DNA of 27,046 nucleotides from UBA1858 sp965658595 (GTDB lineage: Bacteria > Pseudomonadota > Gammaproteobacteria > UBA4575). The stretch is taken from NCBI GenBank assembly GCA_965658595.1, contig CBFHSW010000051.1, positions 1 through 27,046 of the forward strand, given 5' to 3'. The position numbers were made by a program, and so were the translations under genes. The notes under the pieces are model-generated. The model did no database searches, was not told the DNA's origin, and saw nothing but the letters and a program-made list of their open reading frames with translations. Positions 7,078 through 13,769 of this stretch are shown here, piece by piece (position 1 is the first letter of the stretch; each line of letters starts with the position of its first letter).

Positions 7078-9852
7078 ATGTCAAATAAATCATTTTCAGC
7101 CAAATGGTCACAGTTCTTAAAACTGTCTAGTAGCGCGAACATTAATAAACGCGCTACCCACTATAATGATCAAGTGTCGGAGCTGTTATTTCATTCGCTC
7201 TTGAGCGTGATTCAAAAGCGTAGTCCAGAAATTGAAGATATCTTTCTGGGCCAGCAAGAACTCCGCCAAGCCAATGATGAAGTGCTCCCGTATGCCCTTC
7301 AAGCTTATGGTATGTGGTTCCAGCTTCTCACCATTACTGAACAGATTTCAAATGAAAAACGTTTACGCATGATCGAAACTGAAATCGGTCATGAAGACGT
7401 CCCTGGCACCTTTGCCCAAGTGGTTGCTCAAGCAGCGTCCGAAGGTATTGCTGCCGACAAACTTCAGCAAATATTAGACAACTCTTCAATCTATCCGGTC
7501 ATTACCGCGCACCCAACTGAAGCCAAGCGTGTCACCGTATTGGAAATACACCATCGTATTTACATGATGCTCAAGCAGCTAGAACACGAAAACATCACTG
7601 AGCATGAAGAAGATAAAATCAAACAAGAAATCCAAGATGAGGTCGATCTACTCTGGTTAACCGGCGAGATTCGTCTTGAAAAGCCAACCGTAGAACAAGA
7701 AGTGGCATGGGGTATGCATTTCTTCAAGGAATCACTCTATGACGGCGTAGTAGAACTCTATACTGAATTAGATCGCGTATTACAAAAATACTATCCTGAT
7801 CATGAATTTGAAATTCCACCCTTCTTTCAATTTGGCTCATGGGTCGGTGGCGATCGTGACGGCAACCCATTTGTGACAAACGATGTGACCGAACATGCTA
7901 TTTGTCAAACGGCCAAAGCGACTTTAGAACACTATGTTCAAAAAATTCAGGCCCTCGGCAAGTATCTTTCTATCGCCGGTCACTCGGTTGAGCTATCTGA
8001 AGAGTTTCATAAGAACTATGAAATGGTTCTTAGCAAAAGTGGCGACACAGAAAACATCAAACTCAGAAATCATGGTGAAATCTTCCGTCATCTTTGTAAC
8101 TGCATCGTTAAACGTTTAACCGCTAATCTATATCAGCTTTCAACCGATAACGTTCAAGCTTTTGCCTACAAATCAGTAAAAGGCGTAACACGTGATTTAC
8201 GTGTAATCGAGCAAGGCTTGATTGAAGCCAAGTGTGATTCTCTGTGTACTACTCATGTGAGACCATTACGTCACGGTATTGAAGCCTTTGGATTCCACAC
8301 CACTAAATTAGATCTCAGACAAAACTCTACTGTCACTACCAATGCCTTACAAGAAATTTGGCAAGCGCTAAATGAGACACAAGATGATGCACCTTCCAAG
8401 GAGAGTAAAACTTGGCGTAAGTGGTTACTGGAGCAACTCAAGGAACCGCTAGAGACATTGCCAGAGTTCCCCGCTCTATCGGATATGAGTACTGAGACTT
8501 TAGATTTATTACGCAAAATGCGTGAATTACAAGATCGTATTGATCGTGATGCTTTTGGTGTATTTATTCTCAGCATGACCCAGTCCAGCGAAGATATTTT
8601 AGGGGTTTATCTACTCGCCAAATATGCTGGTTTATTCACTGACAATCAAAATATTGAAGCCTGCCGTATTCAAGTAGTGCCTCTATTAGAAACTATTGAA
8701 GACTTAAGAAATGGTCCTCTCATTCTAGAAAACTTACTAGATATTCCACTCATTCAACGCACTATCAGCGAATTAGGTGGCTGCCAAGAAATGATGGTGG
8801 GCTATTCTGACTCTAATAAAGATGGTGGTTTTCTATGTGCTAGCTGGGAGATCAACAAAGCGCAGAGTAAAATCTATCAAGCCGGTCAACAACATGGCAT
8901 ACAGATATCTTTCTTCCATGGACGTGGTGGTTCAGTATCTCGTGGTGGCGCACCGGCAGGACGTGCTATTTCAGCACAACCACCAGGAACTATTAATGGT
9001 CGCATGCGCGTGACTGAACAGGGTGAAGTAGTGTCGGGTAAATTCGCTAATCGCGAAGTCGCCCAACAACAACTAGAGCTACTGGCTTCTAGTGTTCTTT
9101 CACACACCCTATTTTCTGAGCAAGATTCAACATTACAAAGTCGTTCTGAATATTACGATGCCTTAGAAGCATTAGCGGGTACTTCACAGGTCGCTTACCG
9201 CGGCCTCGTTGAACAGCCAGGTTTGGTCGACTTCTACCAATCTGCCAGTCCTGTAGAAGAGTTGGCTCATATGAAGATTGGTTCTCGACCAGCACGACGC
9301 TTTGGCGCTAAGAGTCTGGATGACTTACGTGCCATCCCATGGGTATTTGCATGGACTCAAAACAGATTGTTAGTACCCGGGTGGTACGGCTATGGCACTG
9401 CCATTAAACAATTTTTGGAAGTGCGTGGTGACAGTGGTCTAGCCATGCTTGAAGATATGGTTGAAAAATCACCTATTTTCAAGCTCATCACTGACAACGT
9501 TGAAAAAATGGTATTTCTCACCGACTTTGCTGTGGCTAAAGAATACTCAACCCTAGTTGAAGATCAAGACAGCAGCCAAGCCATCATGGAGCTGATCAAG
9601 GCCGAGCGTGACCTGACGGAGCAAATGCTACTCAAGATCACTCAGCAAGATGGATTATGTGTGCGTTTCCCTAATTTCCATCAAACCATGTCAGCGCGTG
9701 TCGAAGGCATACGCCAGATTGGTTTAGAGCAAGCTAAGTTAGTTAAACAGTTCAGAGCCGCTCAACAGGGTGATAGCACTGAGGGCAGGAACCTTATTCC
9801 TCTATTACTTTCTATCAACTGTGTGGCTGCCGGCTTAGGTTGGACAGGCTAA
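7078..9852 (+). CDS. ppc: Phosphoenolpyruvate carboxylase
   Basis: The enzyme carboxylates PEP to oxaloacetate, the second C1-fixing step of the serine cycle. The protein is 924 aa, longer than the 883 aa of E. coli PEPC. Catalytic landmarks are VITAHPTEAKR (His145), GGDRDGNPFVT, LDLRQNS, MVGYSDSNKDGG, the FHGRGGSVSRGG loop (Arg616, Arg622) and GSRPARR. Near the C-terminus it departs from E. coli PEPC. The Lys773-equivalent position appears to be Thr815, the RNxYxDPLN block is missing although its Arg (874) aligns, and the final RNTG is GWTG (Trp922 for Asn881). Those E. coli residues bind the inhibitor aspartate, so feedback control is probably altered (inference). No Shine-Dalgarno precedes the ATG. 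mtdA follows after 24 bases. Confidence 0.96.
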   Translation: MSNKSFSAKWSQFLKLSSSANINKRATHYNDQVSELLFHSLLSVIQKRSPEIEDIFLGQQELRQANDEVLPYALQAYGMWFQLLTITEQISNEKRLRMIETEIGHEDVPGTFAQVVAQAASEGIAADKLQQILDNSSIYPVITAHPTEAKRVTVLEIHHRIYMMLKQLEHENITEHEEDKIKQEIQDEVDLLWLTGEIRLEKPTVEQEVAWGMHFFKESLYDGVVELYTELDRVLQKYYPDHEFEIPPFFQFGSWVGGDRDGNPFVTNDVTEHAICQTAKATLEHYVQKIQALGKYLSIAGHSVELSEEFHKNYEMVLSKSGDTENIKLRNHGEIFRHLCNCIVKRLTANLYQLSTDNVQAFAYKSVKGVTRDLRVIEQGLIEAKCDSLCTTHVRPLRHGIEAFGFHTTKLDLRQNSTVTTNALQEIWQALNETQDDAPSKESKTWRKWLLEQLKEPLETLPEFPALSDMSTETLDLLRKMRELQDRIDRDAFGVFILSMTQSSEDILGVYLLAKYAGLFTDNQNIEACRIQVVPLLETIEDLRNGPLILENLLDIPLIQRTISELGGCQEMMVGYSDSNKDGGFLCASWEINKAQSKIYQAGQQHGIQISFFHGRGGSVSRGGAPAGRAISAQPPGTINGRMRVTEQGEVVSGKFANREVAQQQLELLASSVLSHTLFSEQDSTLQSRSEYYDALEALAGTSQVAYRGLVEQPGLVDFYQSASPVEELAHMKIGSRPARRFGAKSLDDLRAIPWVFAWTQNRLLVPGWYGYGTAIKQFLEVRGDSGLAMLEDMVEKSPIFKLITDNVEKMVFLTDFAVAKEYSTLVEDQDSSQAIMELIKAERDLTEQMLLKITQQDGLCVRFPNFHQTMSARVEGIRQIGLEQAKLVKQFRAAQQGDSTEGRNLIPLLLSINCVAAGLGWTG

Positions 9853-9876
9853 CTAACACCAAAAGATTCTATTCCT

Positions 9877-10737
9877 ATGAAAAAATTACTCTATCATTTT
9901 GATACTGATCCTATCCCTAGCGTGTTTGATTCTGTAGTCGCTTATGATGGTGGTGCCGATCACGTCACACAATTAGGTAACATCACTCCAGACAACTGTT
10001 ACTCTCTCGTTGAGGGAGCCATCTACACTCGTGCGCCTAAGAATAAAAAGAATACTGCCTTGTTTATAGGTGGCAGTGATTTAGCGGCTGGACAAGAGCT
10101 ATTTGAAAGCGTCAAAAATATCTTTTTCCAAAACTTTCGTGTCTCGGTAATGCTCGATAGTAACGGTTGCAACACAACTGCAGCGGCGGGCGTGGCATTA
10201 ATATCAAATGCAGTCGATGTTAAAGGCAAAACTGCAGTAGTACTTGCAGGTACCGGACCTGTAGGTCAACGTGCTGCCGTTATGTTAGCTATGAATGGTG
10301 CTGACGTACGCCTCACCTCACGCAAGCTAGAACGCTCTGAACAGTCCTGTCAACTCATGAAAGAAAAGTTTGATATAGACCTGACCCCCATGGAAGCATC
10401 AGATGACAGCTCCATTGCTCACGCCTTAGAAGGCGCACATATTGTTTTTGGTGCTGGTAAAACAGGCATTCAATTGCTTAGCGCTGATCAATGGCAAAAT
10501 CATCCTACGCTAGAAATCATGGCCGATGTGAACACAGCCCCACCATTGGGTTTTGAAGGCATCGATATGATGGACAAAAATGAAGACCGCTTTGGTAAAA
10601 AGATTTTTGGTGGCATTGGCATAGGTGCACTAAAACTACAGTTACATCGAGCATGTATCACACGTCTATTTGAAAGCAACGATTTAGTGCTAGATGCTAG
10701 AGAAGTGTTAGCGACTGCTAACGATCTGCTCAAGTAA
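9877..10737 (+). CDS. mtdA: NADP-dependent methylene-H4F / methylene-H4MPT dehydrogenase
   Basis: MtdA oxidises or reduces the C1 unit between methenyl- and methylene-tetrahydrofolate, feeding serine hydroxymethyltransferase. The protein (286 aa) matches remembered Methylobacterium MtdA closely: FDTDPIPSVFDSVVAYDGGADH (first blocks at 8-17), NITPDNCYSLVEGAIYTR, MLDSNGCNTTAAAGVA, the NADP-binding VVLAGTGPVGQRAAVML and the C-terminal GIGALKLQLHRACITRLFESN. It follows ppc by 24 bases with a weak AAAAGA ribosome site, so it is probably co-transcribed with ppc. Its usual partner fch (cyclohydrolase) does not follow; the C1 block ends here in a hairpin shared with the converging regA. Confidence 0.95.
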   Translation: MKKLLYHFDTDPIPSVFDSVVAYDGGADHVTQLGNITPDNCYSLVEGAIYTRAPKNKKNTALFIGGSDLAAGQELFESVKNIFFQNFRVSVMLDSNGCNTTAAAGVALISNAVDVKGKTAVVLAGTGPVGQRAAVMLAMNGADVRLTSRKLERSEQSCQLMKEKFDIDLTPMEASDDSSIAHALEGAHIVFGAGKTGIQLLSADQWQNHPTLEIMADVNTAPPLGFEGIDMMDKNEDRFGKKIFGGIGIGALKLQLHRACITRLFESNDLVLDAREVLATANDLLK

Positions 10738-10769
10738 TATCGTCCTCGAACACATAGCTATACATGTAC

Positions 10770-10797
10770 TTAAGCGCTGACTGCGATCAGCGCTTAA
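10770..10797. terminator. Symmetrical hairpin between convergent mtdA and regA
   Basis: TTAAGCGCTGA (10770-10780) and TCAGCGCTTAA (10787-10797) form a perfect 11-bp stem with a 6-nt loop. The right arm contains the regA stop and last codons. T-runs are poor on either side, so it may act as a weak two-way terminator or as a 3'-end stabiliser. Confidence 0.6.
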
Positions 10798-11320
10798 CAG
10801 GTCTTTTCTGCAATTTGCGCTGTAAAGTTCTGCGATGCATATTCAATGCACGAGCCGCTGCCGATATATTACCCTCATGCTCGAGGAGTACTTTCTGTAA
10901 ATGCTCCCATTCCAAACGCTTCACAGATAAATGAGAATCCTCAATAGGTATTTCGTGTGAGGCTTTGGATATGCTCAGTTTTTCCAGCATTTCCTCAATA
11001 GAAGCTGGTTTGGTAAGATAATTTTTAGCTCCCAGTTTGATAGCCTCTACTGTCGTGGCAATACTGGCATAGGCTGTTAGCATCAAAATATTCATTTCAG
11101 GATTTGCCGCTAATAATGTTTTGATGGCCTTCAATCCTGAATCCTCACCCAATCTTAAGTCGACAATGCCATATTGCATAGTCGCTAAGTTCTCTATTGC
11201 TTGCATCTGTTTTAAGTCGTGGGCAAGTGTGACTTTGTAATCTCGTTTAATCAATGTGCGTGCTAATGTCTCACAAAACGCAGCGTCATCATCGACGACT
11301 ATGATGGACTCTCTACTCAT
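10787..11320 (-). CDS. regA: Redox response regulator, RegA/PrrA/ActR/RoxR family
   Basis: This 177-aa two-component regulator has a receiver domain (about 1-115) with acidic pocket DDD (10-12), phospho-acceptor Asp54, Thr82 and Lys104. A short linker follows, then a C-terminal Fis-type helix-turn-helix: NISAAARALNMHRRTLQRKL (151-170), characteristic of RegA-like regulators that lack an AAA+ domain. Its start ATGAGTAG overlaps the regB stop by 8 bases, so the pair is translationally coupled. In known family members it controls carbon fixation, respiration and nitrogen metabolism with redox state. Convergence on the serine-cycle block makes C1 metabolism a candidate target, which is inference. 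Confidence 0.9.
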   Translation of the reverse strand: MSRESIIVVDDDAAFCETLARTLIKRDYKVTLAHDLKQMQAIENLATMQYGIVDLRLGEDSGLKAIKTLLAANPEMNILMLTAYASIATTVEAIKLGAKNYLTKPASIEEMLEKLSISKASHEIPIEDSHLSVKRLEWEHLQKVLLEHEGNISAAARALNMHRRTLQRKLQKRPVKR

Positions 11321-12563
11321 TAGTTTTTTTTCTCAGGGGTAATTTAATTAGTGTCTCCACCCCACCTGAAGGACGATTGCTTAAGGCCACACTGCCACCC
11401 ATTTTCTGAATGACTTCATGGGCTAGAAAAGCGCCCAAACCGATACCATCAGGTTTAGACGAATAAGGTTTACTACCAATTTCTAAGATAGTTTCTTCAG
11501 CTATTTGTTCTCCCTCATTTTGAATAAGGATATCTGCTTCATGCTGATTACATGCAGCATAAATAGACACTTTCAAAGGTGAAGCATCGGCTGCATTATC
11601 TAACAAATTTACCAATGCTTTAGCGAGCACTGCGGGAGTATGGATAAACCCATCACGGCACTTTTGAAATTCAAATATTACTTGGCATTGAGGGCGTGTT
11701 AACTGCCAATCTTCAATTAATGTTGTCAAGAATGACTCAATAGGGATTAGTTTATGTGCATCATTACTGTCGATAGAACCCGCTATAGATGACATGTCCT
11801 GCAAAGCTTGCTTACAACGCTGTACCTGCTCTACCAAGGTATCTATCTCTTGCTGAGAAATAGTCGTATCTGATTTAAGATCTGAACAAATCAATTGTAT
11901 GGTCGCCAAAGGATTGCCCATTTCATGCGTTGTGCTGGCAGCCAAGGTCCCCAAAGAAACCAATTTCTCATCTTTAATGGATTGCTCGCGTGCCGCCGTC
12001 AACAACTTATCTTTTCTCTGCAAAGCTGAACGCATATTAGCAATAAACAGTGCTATCACTCCTGCACTTAATACAAAACTCACCCACATACCTATCAAAT
12101 GCATATTGAATGCTTGATGATTATGTTGTGCATGCTGCTCAGGATGAAACCACATCAAATACGAATAAGCCAAGATACTGGTTAAAGCTAAACCCAATAT
12201 CCAGCCCTGCGAGAGCAGTATAGAGCCAACTGCGAGCGGAAGTAGATACATAGAAACAAATGGATTAGCTGCACCACCGGCAAAATAAAATAGTGCGCTC
12301 AAGGCCATTAAATCGATGAGCAACTGGGTAAATATTTCAGGCGGGCTAGCTTCATTTGCCCTCTTTGAATGAGTCCAAGTATATGCATTTACCAATATCA
12401 GTATTGCAATAATAGTGCTCACACCCAGTACACCAAATGATACTGAGAATACATATTTAGCCAATAAAGATGTGGCCACTTGAACTACAATTAAAACACT
12501 ACGAAACCAGAATAATTTTTCCAGCGTGTGGCTATCGCTTTTACCCCACCATGTAATATTCAT
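11313..12563 (-). CDS. regB: Redox-sensing membrane histidine kinase, RegB/PrrB/RoxS family
   Basis: This 416-aa kinase autophosphorylates and controls RegA. About six N-terminal membrane segments span residues 20-180. GGAANPF (96-102) matches the ubiquinone-binding GGxxNPF signature of RegB. The H-box THEMGNPLATIQL contains His213, the redox-active Cys equivalent is in VQRCKQAL (Cys250), and the ATP-binding domain shows LLDNAADAS (Asn323) and DGIGLGAFLA. A His-rich loop (His140, 144, 147, 149, 155) lies between two membrane segments, probably periplasmic. Both classic redox inputs, quinone and cysteine, therefore look intact. The ATG at 12563 follows a weak GAGA and lies inside a strong RNA hairpin. 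An exported protein gene lies upstream on the same strand. Confidence 0.9.
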   Translation of the reverse strand: MNITWWGKSDSHTLEKLFWFRSVLIVVQVATSLLAKYVFSVSFGVLGVSTIIAILILVNAYTWTHSKRANEASPPEIFTQLLIDLMALSALFYFAGGAANPFVSMYLLPLAVGSILLSQGWILGLALTSILAYSYLMWFHPEQHAQHNHQAFNMHLIGMWVSFVLSAGVIALFIANMRSALQRKDKLLTAAREQSIKDEKLVSLGTLAASTTHEMGNPLATIQLICSDLKSDTTISQQEIDTLVEQVQRCKQALQDMSSIAGSIDSNDAHKLIPIESFLTTLIEDWQLTRPQCQVIFEFQKCRDGFIHTPAVLAKALVNLLDNAADASPLKVSIYAACNQHEADILIQNEGEQIAEETILEIGSKPYSSKPDGIGLGAFLAHEVIQKMGGSVALSNRPSGGVETLIKLPLRKKTNE

Positions 12564-12586
12564 TGTTGATCTCGCATGGTGGGATA
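12542..12586 (-). promoter_or_regulatory. 12-bp RNA hairpin enclosing the regB start codon
   Basis: Read on the minus strand, TATCCCACCATG (12586-12575) can pair with CATGGTGGGGTA (12553-12542) over 12 consecutive base pairs, one of them G-U. The 21-nt loop holds the weak GAGA and the regB ATG (12563-12561). The 5' arm also supplies an ATG for a five-codon frame (12577-12560, MRDQQ) whose TGA overlaps the regB ATG as ATGA. Folding would restrain ribosome entry at regB. Confidence 0.6.
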
Positions 12587-12719
12587 CTACCTTCTATTCT
12601 CTTATAAAGATTAAGAGTTCATTTGTTTTATGCCAATTTTACTATGAGTGATTAAAGTATCTATCTGAAAATTCTTTTGACACTCAGAAATCAGCACCTA
12701 ACTAACCTTGTGAACCCTG

Positions 12720-13433
12720 TTATTTTCTTTTGTTCAGCTCAGTATCTAAAGCAACGATGACGTTCTCTAAATCAGACACTATATGAAATGACTCCATGAC
12801 TTCACTGGCGGCTTTAACACTCATATATGAATCATCAATGGCAATACGATAACGACCGATTGTAGAGTCGTCTACCTTCATATCTGCCTTGAGTTGTTTA
12901 TAAAACTCGGGATTGGCATCAAATGCATAGATCATCGACATATAAACTGCAGCAAAACGAAAATCGTAAGCTTTATAATCACCCAGCGATGAAATTTCGT
13001 TATGGCTTTCTAGTAAATCTGTTTTAAATGTATCGCGATAGCCCATCAATAGTTCTTTGAATTCACCATCGATCTTATAGTCTTCAATCAAGGCTGGAAT
13101 CACATCAGCGATAGCAAGACGCACTTTATCGTGGCGCAGTAATTCTGACAGCATATGAGCTTCAGCATCTGCTTGCGTGGTTTGATTCTCCAACATAATT
13201 GCTAGGCTTTTCTGATGTTCATCAAGCAAGCTAGACACTTCATGAGTCGACCACTCATTAAGGTCTGACGGCACCTCATAACTAACACCTTCACGATCAA
13301 TACCCGGTATATTGGTCTTACCAGAATCAGCGATACTAATAGTCGCTAACATCGCCAAACATAATGTCACGCCAATACTCGTAGTTGTCCCAGTTGCAAT
13401 TGCCGCTAACGGCTTGACTATCTGTTTATACAT
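12720..13433 (-). CDS. Exported protein of unknown function
   Basis: I do not recognise this 237-aa protein. It begins with a basic n-region (MYKQIVKP) and a long hydrophobic stretch ending near ISIA-DS at about residue 36, consistent with a signal peptide or an N-terminal anchor. The rest (about 200 residues) is acidic, predicted mostly alpha-helical and free of cysteines, which excludes a SenC/PrrC-like copper protein. Patterns such as LSELLRHDKVRLAIADVIPA and FKELLMGYRDTFKTDLLE suggest amphipathic helices. It lies upstream of regB on the same strand, with a 156-base gap and no clear terminator between them. A role in envelope or redox signalling is possible but unsupported. The start is ATG with GAAG upstream. 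Confidence 0.75.
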   Translation of the reverse strand: MYKQIVKPLAAIATGTTTSIGVTLCLAMLATISIADSGKTNIPGIDREGVSYEVPSDLNEWSTHEVSSLLDEHQKSLAIMLENQTTQADAEAHMLSELLRHDKVRLAIADVIPALIEDYKIDGEFKELLMGYRDTFKTDLLESHNEISSLGDYKAYDFRFAAVYMSMIYAFDANPEFYKQLKADMKVDDSTIGRYRIAIDDSYMSVKAASEVMESFHIVSDLENVIVALDTELNKRK

Positions 13434-13450
13434 TATTCTTCGATCCTATT

Positions 13451-13500
13451 TATAAATGGTTATAATTGGTTACACTTCGTTATCGTTTGCTGTAATTGTT
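13451..13500. repeat. Five degenerate 10-bp repeats
   Basis: Consecutive decamers read TATAAATGGT, TATAATTGGT, TACACTTCGT, TATCGTTTGC and TGTAATTGTT. Each matches TATAATTGGT at 6 to 10 positions. The 10-base period puts each copy on the same DNA face. They begin 18 bases upstream of the exported-protein start on the minus strand. Confidence 0.45.
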
Positions 13501-13730
13501 TTTATTATCGTGCTTGTGTCATGTTTGTGCTCATCACAACGGTGATGACATCTATAATGAAGCTACCGAGAGATTTGTGAGTACGCTCGTTGTCGTCTCA
13601 TCACTAGCATAGCTAGCTGTCTCCCAATCATTCCTAATTAACTTATTCCACAACCTGATAAAGATATTGTCATCATATCATTAAGAGTGATATTCGTTTA
13701 ATTATTGCGTTTATTTTATTCAATTACCCG

Positions 13731-13736
13731 TATAAT
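13731..13736 (+). promoter_or_regulatory. Likely -10 element of argA promoter
   Basis: A perfect TATAAT lies 33 bases before the argA start. A -35 at normal distance is weak (TTGCGT lies 20 bases upstream of it). The resulting leader would be about 27 nt and has no Shine-Dalgarno sequence. Confidence 0.45.
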
Positions 13737-13769
13737 TAGTACCCATTATTAGCTGTTTAGACCATCCCA

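Larger units (their letters stand above)
13434..13769. other. Divergent intergenic region between the exported-protein gene and argA
   Basis: These 336 bases carry no supportable gene. They hold a helically spaced degenerate decamer run (13451-13500), a 7-bp palindrome TCATCAC/GTGATGA with a 4-nt loop (13531-13548) and a consensus TATAAT at 13731-13736 in front of argA. An ARG-box-like AT-rich stretch near 13700-13725 was considered but only half of it fits. Confidence 0.5.

Noticed and set aside
8271..8576. 101-codon minus-strand frame inside ppc
   Set aside because: Antisense shadow with composition set by the ppc codons; no start signal.
12720..13433. SenC/PrrC-type copper protein partner of RegB
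   Set aside because: The mature part has no cysteine, so the CxxxC copper site is absent.
13698..13726. Possible ARG box upstream of argA
   Set aside because: Only the ATTCA half matches; AT-rich sequence gives such half-sites by chance.
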